NCBI GenBank assembly: GCA_022376515.1
Contig: WTXI01000003.1
Coordinates: 992,001 to 1,056,000, forward strand
Source of the DNA: Lactifluus volemus
Taxonomy: Eukaryota > Basidiomycota > Agaricomycetes > Russulales > Russulaceae
Direction of reading: 5' to 3'
DNA: 64,000 nucleotides
This document shows positions 1 to 11,798 of the stretch, piece after piece. The notes below the pieces were generated by a model. That model had not been told where the DNA came from. It saw only the letters and a list, made by a program, of their open reading frames with translations, and searched no databases. Each line of letters opens with the position of its first letter. Positions within the stretch are counted from its first letter, which is position 1. The position numbers and the translations under genes are program-made.

Positions 1-180
1 GCGCATGGCTGAGGACCTGAGGCCAAACTTGCAGGACACCTCGGCTGGTGAATGTTGAACATTGAATGTGTGAGACCATACACTACTAGCACTCAGAATG
101 TGAATACAAAGTAGTTACAAAATTTTTAGTAACTTGTCATCTTGTCGCTCTTGTTGAGCTTGAAGGTCTCGCCAGCTTGT

Positions 181-220
181 TGACAAGCTGTGACAAGATG
201 TGACAAGCCTTGACAAGCTG
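181..220. repeat. Four-unit decanucleotide tandem repeat
   Basis: Four consecutive 10-bp blocks read TGACAAGCTG, TGACAAGATG, TGACAAGCCT and TGACAAGCTG. The first unit also pairs with CAGCTTGT just upstream (173-180), giving a short hairpin with a 2-base loop. Related TTGTCA words lie upstream (133-160) and near 3466-3500. The repeat sits beyond the last recognisable permease exon. It looks like a minisatellite seed; no function is inferred. Confidence 0.7.
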
Positions 221-239
221 AAAAGCCCACAAGAAAGCT

Positions 240-2789
240 GTTATCTTGCTGATGTCATCTGGCGGTCGTCATGTGAAAAATATGCCCACAGAATCGAAGA
301 TAGGTGACGCCAATCATCAACCAACTGGATAAAATGGACACATTAATCGGGTCTACTGGGCGAGATGGGCATGACACTCGTACTTGAGGAGGCTTCCAAC
401 CGCGCCTCACGATCGTGTTCAGTCCATGCGATAAACCGAAGTCGTGAGAGTGGCTCACTCAAATTGACAAACCAACTGAGGCAAGATCAGACCCTGCCTT
501 TCTCGATACAAAAAATCACCTACTTGAACACTTTACCAGAACTGTTGCTGACATTCAGGAAGGCAAGAAATGAAAAGAGGCCCTGAATACATCACGAGTC
601 GGTATGCATTTCTAGCTGGTATGCTCATGTTTGGCGTACGGCTGTGATGATAGCGACATAGGGCACGCCATTGTGGGACAAAGTAGTGATAAAGTTTGGG
701 GCATGGCCTTGCACACCGAGCGCAAACAGTAATCTCGACGCCGAGTACAACATGCCATTCGCAGATGAGAAAGCACTTGTCAGGACGACAGCATTCACAA
801 TATGAGGGAGCACTGAAAATACGAAACGTTCAGGGAATGAACGGGTCGCATTGAATAGGTACCGACCTTTCACGCCTGCCCGGTTAAAAACAAGCACGAA
901 CGGCGATTGGCCCGCGTTGCCTGTTTTTCTGGGCGAGGGCTGAGAATGGTTAAACTTCGAAGAATGACAAGACCGACTTGAAAAGTTGTGGATCGTTGGA
1001 TGGTATGAGCATCCCAACAATCAGGCCAGTAAGGACCTGCACGGAGATTAATAGATGAAAGATAGAGAGCAACTTATACAGGATTCACGTAGCAGACGAA
1101 GATGCGGAAGAAGACCGTACGCATGGCAGTAATCATATTCTTCCGTGGATAACGTGTTTCTGCGGCAGCGCTAGTCGAAGAGTGAAGTTAGACACGACAA
1201 TTAGACGAGAGGTGTACAAACAGTGTGATGATTTCCATCCCGCACATTGCGAACGCGGCGTATATTATCCCAAGAAGAAGGCCCAAAAACCTGCCCGGCG
1301 CTCCCGGCTCGAGAGCTATGGGATCTGTGTATCAGTGGCCAGCATTCAGAACCATCAGACGCAGCTCACAAGAGACGAGCGGGCCTGGGTGTTTCCAGTA
1401 CTGTAGTGGGTGAGCCAAGGAGGTGTTCCAGAATGATCTCCTTACCTCAAATCCGTGACTATTGGCGACAAGGTTGTTATCAGTTGAACAGGTTGTGAGT
1501 TAAGTAGTGACACAGCGGACCGGGTGTGATCAGGACCTCCGCCAAGGTTTATGACAAGGCCACCAATGATCTGTAGCAGATGGAAGTTAACGAAAGTTGG
1601 GATAAGTGGTAAAATATGTACATACCAAGCCGACCACAAGCATGACTGCGAGATATCAGCAACTCGGATCGAATTGAGCCAAATGGCCTACGTTTCAAGG
1701 TAGCAAAGACAACCTCGGCTAGATACGGCCCTTAGCGATAGGAATACACTGGCACTTCACGAAGCTCACTGTTTCCGAAAAATCTTATTTTTGAAACCAA
1801 GTAAGAAGGGTAGGCACCTGAATAAGTGGACCGACCTTAGACCAAGGAGATTGACAGAGTACACGGCAGCAATCAAAACTGCGACATAAATAGATACGTG
1901 CTTGGCCTGCACCTAGGTTAGGTTCGGAGGTTTGCCACGAGACGAGGTCATACATCATGGTCCCAAAAACTTATTAATACGGCCGCAGCAGTTATTTCTG
2001 CGGGAAGAGTGATGGCACAGGTCTAGCGTAGCTTCAAGTAAAGGTTAGGGCGAGGAAGAATGGATCGTACGTAAAAATAGTTCTCGAGCCAAAATCAATA
2101 TGCATGATACTGTGGAAAGGTCATTTCTTACCCAGCCAACCTTTGATCATGTCAGGTGCCCGTCGGCGAGCAACTAGTGATAGGTGTATTCCATACTCAC
2201 AGTGAATCCCAACGCAGGATCTACCCAACGAGCGGCTGTACCAGTGATATCACGGGTCAACTGCATATTCTTACTTTGGAGAAATGAAAACGACCATAAT
2301 GTGTAAAGGACCCAGATATCGGAGCGAATACAGCCATTTCCGTGACAGATACTATTGAGCTGCAAGTACACCACCTGACGATTAGATCGCGATTAGACAA
2401 ACTGGGACAGGACGAACGCGAAAGCCACACTTCCTACGAGCAAGAAAACTAGAAGCACACCCAATGGCCCTGTCGTTGCTAGAAGCTGGCCTAAGCCTAA
2501 GAAAAGGCCAGTCCCAATAACACCGGCGATCTAGTGCGCGTTGCAAGTTTGAGGTCCCAGGCTTGAAACAGGTAAAGAACTCACAGCGAACCTGATTATG
2601 AAGGGACCGTAAGGGACCTTCACAAAATAATCGAGGATGAACATACATCTGAACGTGGATGCCATTTAGTCTTCTCTGAACCCTGTCGAGGTCCTCATTG
2701 TAAAAAGCCGTCACGCCATTACGATCGATGGTGGTATGGTTGGACGGGAAGCCCTTGGCCTCAGGTTCTACCTGGTGAGAGGGCACCAT
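240..2789 (-). CDS. Amino acid permease (APC superfamily), multi-exon, 3' end unresolved
   Basis: Fungal amino acid permease of the APC superfamily, an integral plasma-membrane transporter. Reading the minus strand from an ATG at 2789, the first exon carries the pre-TM1 motif VQRRLNGIHVQM. Next come TM1-2 (VIGTGLFLGLG, 2530-2395), SVTEMAVFAPISGSFTHYG (about 2350-2290), ARWVDPALGF (about 2240-2200), IIGGLVINLGGGPDHTR (about 1590-1540), YWKHPGP (about 1405), RKNMITAMRTVFFR (about 1130), GLIVGMLIPSNDPQL (about 1030), SAFSSANGMLYSASR (about 775-730) and a late GLFSFLAFLNVSNSSG exon joined to FNWFVNL through an intron near 512-462. The order matches the family, so most of the transporter is present. 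After the WLMIGVTYLRF motif (about 325-285) the reading no longer resembles the family, so the last helices may be lost or lie outside the window. At least one splice-independent frame break occurs near 1650. Exon edges are approximate. Confidence 0.72.
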
Positions 2790-5169
2790 CGAGTGGGAGG
2801 AACTAACCAGAGCTCAAGAAGGCGGAAGCCGGTATAAATGCGAATGGCTGCAAACGGAGACGTTAGAGAGGCATAGTAGTACATACTACTGATAACGGAA
2901 CCTCTAGTAACGGAATCTTGCAAAGTGCGCTATCATCTCGACACGCGCGATGCTTCGCCGCGGCTCATATTGCCACTGGGCAGAGATCGGTTAGTGCCGT
3001 GCCTCATTCCGTTGCCAATGCTTCCTTAACACCTTAACACTCCTAGTTTTTCCCATCGCAATTCCGACTTCTCTGTTTGTGGTTTCATTATACCCTTGGT
3101 CATATATTGGAAGTGTGGGTAAAGTGACGCGTCTGATTTTACGCAATGGCCCATGGCGAATGACAAATGCCATGGTGGGATGAGCGCAATCAGGCCCAGA
3201 ACCGAGGGTTCTCTAAACCAGAGCTTCGAAAGCGGGAATGTTCGCGAGTGCTTCCCTAATTTCCGTCTGGAAGCGGGATTTCTTTGAGCGACAAGATATC
3301 AACTGCAAGAACTCGCACCCATTTGCGACCTATCCCCGAGGAAGAAACCTTCAATGACCCAGTCCAACTGCAAAGGTGAGGATAGTAGTATCCACAGGCC
3401 CCCTCAGCTCGATGTCCCTCCACCCATCAAGGGGCGGCACGTCGGGACAAGCCAGCAGCAGCAGCTCTTGTCATGCACTCTCGGCTCAAGTTGACAAGGG
3501 ACAGGTCCAACGTCAGAAGAGCTCAAAGCTAGAAGCTCGAGGTACAGTGAAGGGACAAGGTTAAGTCAGTTAAGCTTAGTTTAAAGCTTCCGAGAGACCT
3601 TCTCCCAACCCACTGTCGATTGAAGAGAACTGAAGTCATCGTGATAGCACTACATGTTGGCCCGACCACGGTCAAGTGTTTCCTAAACCCTGCTAGGATA
3701 GAACTGGTGTAGCAACGGTCAGTCGAACAATTTTTCATGCGCAATGTGTCCCTCATCCGAACAAACACCCACACGTCACGGGACATATTTGAAGCTCCGC
3801 TCGGCTCTTAGTCTTGGCGATAATAAACTCCGACACGGTATCAGCCGGTAAATCGTGCGTCGTGCGATAGATTTCTCTTTCGCCACACAACACGATTTCT
3901 AAATACACATGCAAATAGGCGGTACTAGATAATGTCGTAGTGATTGAGTAAAATCGGAGTGCTCTTATCAAGCCACATAGCTCAGCGGCGTTGGCAATTG
4001 CAACGAAGGAAGTACTGTGTCCTCATCAAAGTAGGTGAAACACCGTCAAGTTATAGACTACCGCTTGATGAGACACCTGCTGTCACTCAGACCTTCCTGT
4101 CAAGTCTATTGTACTGGACGCATGAGTTACACCAGCGTTGTCCGAGTCGGCAGTAACCATGCTTGCAGCTATTGTTTCCGCAGGGTCCCTGCCGACAATA
4201 CAAGACACAGCACGAACAGTTGTGTATGACAGAAACGCCATCATAGGGGTCAAGTGACCTTGCAAGCAAGGCTCTGCTTTGCCCCCGCCTGTTCTGCAAG
4301 CTCTGGAACGTTTAAAGGCAGGTTTCTCTTCTTCAGGTCCACGGAATTCGATATATTAAACATCAACAAGACGTCATGACACAGACGACGTGCTGCAATT
4401 ACGGGCGGGTTGAGAGATCTTGCAAGCAGGGGGAATTCTGGACCTCGTTATTCGTAACTGGGGACGTATCTACCGCGGAGATCAAATGTGTGATCCGGAA
4501 GATGAGCGGGATCTAATTTATTTTGCCTTCGGGTCATGCCGCCGCGGAATGCCGGGGGTTGCTACTAGTTCTTCATTACGCTTGCCGACAGGTTGGGGGC
4601 GTAAAAGTTCAACTTACTATACTGTATGTACTGTATTGGACCATCGTCCAACCACTTCTTCGCCCATTCGATTTGTCACGTGACAGGGGGACGATGGACT
4701 GGTCCAATGTAAGTATCCAGAGAAGATGAGCCGTTGCTGGGCGACATCATGCCAACATGTCATCTAGTCCTTGTGGAATCTAGATGGCGTGATAATGGCA
4801 TGTAGGGCGGCAGTGACCGGAGCGTGTAGCAATTGGAAAGTGCAGCCCCTTCAGAGGTGAGATAACTGCCGCTCAAGTCAATTCCTGTATTCACCAAGGT
4901 GTTTCCATATGCTGTCCTGAAAGCGTAATGAATATACGTTATTTCAGCTACCATCGGGTCCACCGATCGCGCTGCACAGTCGTTTCGGTTAAAGCTGCAG
5001 TGGGCACGGTCAAAGGCCACAACAGCCTGAGACTCGGAAATTTGCATTGAAATCCCCCTTTCCACTATTTATCACAAGGACTTGTACACTGGCAGTAGCG
5101 ACATTGCAACAACGTGAAGTTCAAGTGCACCGACTAGAACATAATAATCTGCAAGTAACAGCGATCACC
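2790..5169. other. Intergenic region, no gene recognised
   Basis: Only short open frames on both strands, none with a motif or a believable intron chain. It separates the 5' end of the permease from the 3' end of the polyketide synthase, which lie on the same strand. I see nothing else specific in it. Confidence 0.5.
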
Positions 5170-8100
5170 TCAACGTTCAGCTGTCTCCTCCAAAAAGGCG
5201 CAGGCCTCGACGATTGCAGATGAAGTGGATGAGATCTACTGTGATCTGAGCATATCACGGCAACTCACAGGAACAAGGAGGGGAAGAACAGGTAGACACG
5301 CACGTAAAGATTATGAAATGGCTGAAAATGATGTCCCGGAATCCCAATGCTTTTAACTGGTACGCCTACTACTGTTTCCCACCCTGTTGAGCAGTCGCTA
5401 TTCCTATTCGAGAGCCAGTCGGGAATCTCCAGGCTACCGCCGGGGCAGAAGTTCTCGCAGGAGCGAAGTAATACCACCTGTGGATATGGCCCGCCACCCA
5501 CGTTTGGGTCGTATTCGAGAAGCAGTTGCGAATTCATTTGGAACTGCCGCTTAACCAGCCGGCCTATATTTGATGGAGCTAGGTTACGGTCAAGCTTCAC
5601 GACTGACTCAATCAAGGTGTCAGAAAGCGGCACGTGATTAAGTGGGCTAGGCGAGTCGATGAGCACCACGCCCTTCACCGCGACGCCCGACTTCAGTAAC
5701 TGGCGTGCAGCTTCAAACGCTATAATACCACCAAAGGACCATCCTGCGAAATTCGATACGTTAGCAAGGCGTCTCGGAGAAGAAGCCGTATTCCAACCGC
5801 CAAGAAGGACAGGCCCTGGGCCAGCTGCTTTGGTTATATACTTGGCGTACTCTGTAGCCATGGAAGCCACGGATTCCCAAGGTCGGCTATCCATAAAGCG
5901 TGGGTTATGGATTCCCCATAAATCGCGGCCCAGTGGAGGAAGGTTGTAGACGTAATTGATAAGACCACTTCCATCGTGAACGAGGAATAGAGGTGTCTTT
6001 CCGGGAAATCCTATCCTCTGCACAGGAGTGATAATAGTGTTGAGGACAGGAGTGGCCGCTGAGCGATCAGCATCTGAACACGTTGTGTCCCCAGAGCAGG
6101 AATTCGTATCCACGTAGAGAGATTTAGAGCTCGCAGGCAGCAGACTAGTAATGAACGATTGTACTGCCTTTGCACTAGGATGGGTTGTGAAGAGGTCACT
6201 TGGCAACAATACAGAAAAATGGGATTTCAGCACATGATGGGCTTCGATAGACGCCAGTGAATCGAGACCAAGCGATTCAAGGTCAGCATCTTCGTGTAGC
6301 TCCCTTTCCTCAAGGCCGAGAACGGTAGCCAAGAGCGCCCTCACATCTTGATGCGAGGCATTGCCGTGCCGGGTTTGAAGCTGCTTCACTGGTGGGCTAC
6401 TAGAGAAAATGACTTCAGAGTCCCCACCATGAGGCGCCTCCGCAGTACCTCCAACAACGACAACCCCTGGTTTAATGCCACTGGGAGACAGAGACAGTGA
6501 AGGACTATCCGGGTAGAGGCTGTACAGGGAATTTTCGAAAACTGTGGGCGATGTCGGAGAGTCTAAAAGAGAATCTGATGAAGACCGCATGCCCACGGAG
6601 TGCGCTTTGGAAAGGTGGGGAGAGAAAGGTGGAAGAAGCGAGGATCTAGACTCGATCATGTTGCCCCCTTGTGGTTTCGAGAACTCAGGAACAGCAGGTC
6701 CCGTCGCCGCTAAAACGAGCTCCAGACTGGCGAGCGGCACTCTCCGGAAACGTATGCCCTCAAAAACTGCGACAATCCTGTTGTTTTGACCCTGTTCGAG
6801 AGCGTATGATTCTGCAAGCATGTCACCCCCATCAAGCCAAGCACAGTTAACGTAGACGCCGTAGGGAGTGCTGTCATCGATGAGATGGGGGATCACTTCC
6901 ACGCAGCCCACCTTGCTACATATGAACGCATCGTCGCCGCTGCCACGCATGTTGGCAATAAAACCGGCCACATGAAGTATCGCGTCCATCAGTATAGGAT
7001 GGACCACAAACTTGAAGCGCCTGTCACAGTCTGTTGAGTCATTTGGCAATTGAATAGTGGCATAACCTTCTGTGCCATCTGCGCCTATTGTCAGCGTCCG
7101 AATCGTGCGGTAGCTTTCCCCATACTCCACGATGCGAGGAAAGAGGACTTCGTATATACTACTCGTTGTGAATAACTTGTCATCTCTCTTTGAGATAATG
7201 GAGGCAACTCGGGACGAGACAACAGCGTATATCAGACTGAATTTTGAAATAATGCCCGACGCAAGCTGGAGCTGAAAACCGCCGCGGGCATGTGTCTTCT
7301 TTTCTCCACAGGATATTGATACAACCTTCCACGATCCTACATTCTCGGTCTCGAATACAGTCGACGTCTGGACAGTCACGCCGTGATGAGCGCCCTCGCT
7401 ATACACCAATGGGCTCGAAAATTCAACATCGCGCAAGACGATAACGCCATCATGATGACTGAAGTGGAGGAACAGAATTGAAGTTTCAACACTTGCTAAT
7501 GCGAGCTCATTGTAGACAGATGCTGGACACAACGGTTGTCCTCTAACGCAATGCCCGCGTATCAACGTGGCAAGATGAACTATTGGGGTTTCGTGCACGG
7601 ACGTCAAACCGTTTCCCGAAGATGGTGTTTGTGCCCAGGTATGAAGGACTGTATAAGGGAGGTCAATGCTCCTAGCTTTTGATCCGGGCAGAGAGGGGAT
7701 ACTGTATGTTGGTGGTGTTCCCTCTTCAAAGCTGACCCAAAAGCTTGCATTTGACCAGGGATAAGTTGGAAGAGAAGTGTTCGATAAGGGGCATAAATGG
7801 GAAAAGACGTTTCGCCACTTGATCTCAAACGGCGAAACGTACAGTTGTGCCAAGGCGCTGTATAAGGAAGCCATTGGATGTTGCCGCCTGTGCATCGAAG
7901 CCAGAAATAGCACACCGTCTTGGATAGCCGAGTTCCTCCTCAACGTAGGTAGGACTGTTGCGTGTGGACCAATCTCGATCCACACATCCATGACGGGTAG
8001 GGGACGGGTGGCGGCGACTGCTTGGATTCCGTCGTGGAATAAAACTGGCTGTGTACAATGGCGGAAGTAATATTGAGAGTCGAACACTGAGGCATCTCCT

Positions 8101-11100
8101 GGAAGAACAACCGTCCCATATACATTAGATATGATGGGAATTGTTGGAGGAGAAGTTGTGATGCGTCGTGCTAACGAGGTAAGGTCGTCATGAAGTGGCC
8201 GCATGGCATCGCTATGATGGCCGAATTCGACTGGCAGCAAAATATTATTGCAGCGCACTATCTTGTCCAAGTAGGACTTCAGCGCTTGCAGCGCGGTAAC
8301 GGGTCCCGATACGACGTGATCTTCAGGAGAATTGTAACATGCGAGGGTGATGTCCGAAAATTCTTTCGACGACCCCAAGATCTTGCCAATGGCTGCCGCA
8401 CTGAGATTGACTGCCATCATCCCATTCGAGCCCGGAGCGCAATGTTGGGCCATAAAATGCGCTCGATTGGCTATCAAGAGAAGAGCGTCTTGTAGTGTCA
8501 ACACACCAGCAACAGTCTGCGCGACGTATTCCCCGAGGCTAAATCCAAAACAATTAGACGACGAGCAGGCTTTCCAGTAACAGTGCGATCACCTGTGGCC
8601 AACAACTAGGGCTGGTGTGATACCCCAGGATATCCACAACTGAGCAAGACCATACTCCAGTGCAAAAATTGCGCTCTGATAAACTTCCAATTGTTTTGCT
8701 TCCGATAGTCCATTGCTATCCTTTTCTGGGGCGATGACTTGTACCACACCGGCAAAACCGGACTTCACCAAGAAAGCATGACATCGATCAATGATACCCC
8801 GGAAGAGCGGCACGGATCTATAAAGTTCGCCACCCATACCAAGATACTGTCCACCCTGGCCAGAGAATACAAACGCAGCCTTTCCGTCTTGGTTGGAAAC
8901 TCGGATAGGTGGTCGGCCGGAGAGTAACCCTTCAATAAGATCCTGTCTCGTCTGAGCTGTAAATGATATCCGATGTTCATATATCTGGCGGCGTGCTGTT
9001 AGAGAGTAAGCAACGGTGCTTAGAGGAATATCTCTGGTATTTCTGCTACCGAGCCAATCGATCAACCGTGCGCGCATCCTGTCAAGTGCTACCCCCGTCT
9101 TTGCGGACAGTCCGAATATATAAGGAGTAGTGGAAGGCACTGATTCCCTTGGGATATCAGGAGGTACAAACTCCTGCAGAAGAAGAGCACCGTTCGAGCC
9201 GGCAGCGCCAAAGTTATTCAGGAGGGCCATACGCGGCCAGCCCTCCCTGGTAGGGCTCCATTGTTGACTCTCAGTGTCAATCAGAGTATGATCACCGTCA
9301 AGTTCTGAGATCCTCGGATTCAGGTTGGTCAATGATATGAGACGTGGGATGGTGCGGTGCTGTAGCATGAGAAGGAGTTTGGCAAGCCCAGCAGCTCCGG
9401 ACGCGGCTTCCAGGTGGCCGATGTTCGCCTTAATTGATGTAATGTGAAGAGGATTTTCTGCTGAGCGGTTCGCGGCAAATACATGTCGTACACTTGCTAG
9501 CTCGTCCACATCGCCCGATTGGGTGCCTGTGCCGTGCGCTTCCACAACATTCACATCTTCGGGGGCGACTCCACTTTTCTCCAAAAGCTGCCTAAACAGC
9601 TTGACTTGGGTGGGAATATGTGGTTGTGTTATGGAACGGGCCGCGCCGCTTTGATTCACCTCCACCCCGCGAATGACGCCAAGAATGCGATCGTTTTCAG
9701 TTTGTGCGTCTGATAGCCGTTTCAGCACAAACAGACCGCAGCCTTCCCCTCTGGAATACCCATCAGCAGAGGCGTCAAAGACTCTGCATGGCCCAGTTGG
9801 GCTGAGGAAATGACCGCGATCTAGACCTAAGAACATCTGAATGACGTGATCAAGCTGATAACCAGGGAGGCGACCAGTGCGTTGCTTACATCGGGGCTCG
9901 TAATCACGTTGACGCCACCTGCCAAAGCAGCGCTACAGTCTCCGTTTAACAATGCGCGGCACGCTTGGTATATAGCCACCAAGGATGACGAACAGGCCGT
10001 GTCTACGACCACTGAGGGGCCTCCGAAACCCATGGCATGCGAAATCCGACCACTTAGAAATGCGCGTAGTGTACCTGATTTGTGGCGTGCCCAAATTCAG
10101 TATGGGAGAACAACAACAGGGATAAAACTCGCCGGTGCTGTAGTATACATCGATGTTGTGACGTAGGTTCTGCACATAGTCTCCCGTAGCCGCACCCACA
10201 TAGCACCCAAAAGTACCCGGATTAAAGGACCGGGACGCATTCGGAACGTATCCAGAGTCCTCTAAAGCCTCATAAGCTGTTTGAAGAAGTATCCGCATCT
10301 GGGGATCCATGCTACGCGCCTCACGCGGCGAGATATTGAAAAATTCGTGATCAAATTTGTCCACATCTTCCAGGAAATTGCCGGTGTGTGTCCTCATGGA
10401 GCGACCATACCGGCCTGTCGTATAGTCATCGACTCGGAAACGGTTCACTGGCACCTACACCAAGAATGAGACACCGGAATTAGCAACGGTAAGATTAGCC
10501 TCACCTCCGCTAGGGTATTAATTCCTTGCTCTAAGATCTCCCATAGCTTTGGCACAGTAGGCGCTCCCGGAAAGTTTACCGCCATACCGACGATGGCGAT
10601 GCAATCGTGACCGGGTTCGGAGATCGCATCTTTCTTCGCATCATCAAAGACCAAGTGATGTATCGTAGAAATACCGCAGCGAAGGACAACCTTTTCCATG
10701 CTTCGAATCAAACCAGTGCCTGGACCGACGTTGACAAGGTGCACGGTTTCGTCTTTAGGGATGGAATGAGCAACAGCATTCGTCACCTTTACCCAATTCA
10801 CCGGCTGAATAAGAATCATATCGATAACTAATTGCACCAACGACCCATTCTGGTTTGCTTCCAAGGTCTCCCCAGTGAACGTGGAACGAATTGGACAAAC
10901 AATATCGGAAAAGGTGGGGAAACGGATCTTGCGACGCCACAGGTCCTCTAGAACTTCTTCACGAACACAAGTATTGCGTGGAGAGTGGTACATTGTGCCA
11001 ATAGGAGCTTCTCGAACAGAGATCGTTTTGGAAAGGGTGGCAATAAATGAATCGAGGATGTCCGGGTGACCAGAGACGGTGATACACTGTTCATCGTTGA

Positions 11101-11798
11101 TCGCGCTCACACATAGTGGAGAGGATTCGCCATGCTTCAGTAATATTCAATGTACTCATCCTGGCCGTAAGAGGGGGATTTACCTGCTGAAAAAACCGAT
11201 TGATCGCCTCTTCCGCGGCATGGTGTTCTATCCCAAGAAGTATACGGCTCCAAGAACGGTCATCATTAGAGGCCACGAGTGCGCGTCTCCTGTAAGATTG
11301 GGTGCGCACCCCAATCCACAAGGCAACACGAAACGCAGAAGTAGCATTGCAAAGCAAATCCAACAAGGTCGCTGACGTTCCAACCACGCAAGCGGATATG
11401 ACTCCAGAAGAAAACCCGATGATTCCGGCGCTATATCGACAGTTCTGCTGGAGTGGTGCGGCAAAGGCGTTCGACGCAGCCCCGATGTTTCGTGTTGCCC
11501 AATCGAGATAAATGAGGACCTGTAGAAGAAGCAATTTTGTACCAGATATCACAGGGTTGCGAAGATAGCTGTTTGGTGGCACGAGAAGTGATAAGGGCCG
11601 ATCAAAGTCGGCAAGGTTCACGCCGATTATCTCCTTTTCTGTATCCGACAGGGAAGAGAGTTCAGAATGAAAAGCTTCGAAACAGGAGGAAAGTAATAGG
11701 GTCCCTGTAGGGGATGAGGAACTAATGATCGCCTGATCCTGCACATTGACCGAAGTGGTCCCTTGACCAGGAAAAATAGGGATATTCAGGTGTTCCAT
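5170..11798 (-). CDS. Non-reducing polyketide synthase (SAT-KS-AT-PT-ACP-TE), orsellinic-acid-type
   Basis: Iterative type I synthase of roughly 2,070 residues building an unreduced aromatic polyketide. From the ATG at 11798: SAT domain with GFSSG at the position of the usual GxCxG motif and the later YHSP histidine; KS starting at [14 protein letters not shown], with DTACSSS (about 9995), EAHGTGTQ and [10 protein letters not shown] supplying the Cys-His-His triad; AT with FSGQGGQ and a GHSLGEY elbow formed by splicing near 8550-8595; PT with [10 protein letters not shown] and [10 protein letters not shown] for its His and Asp; a single ACP with GLDSLAS (about 6255); TE with GWSFGG and a late GHHFQPF histidine. 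The end is set by an intron (GTGCGTG...CAGTAG) leading to a last exon [21 protein letters not shown] and stop at 5170-5172. About seven introns, with no frame break. No reducing domains or methyltransferase. Basidiomycete synthases of this layout make orsellinic acid; the exact product here is inferred. A zinc-finger regulator lies divergently at 16.4 kb. Confidence 0.93.

Noticed and set aside
3970..4040. tRNA-like opening (GCCACATAGCTCAGCGG)
   Set aside because: No matching acceptor 3' strand, anticodon arm or T-arm GTTCGA element follows.
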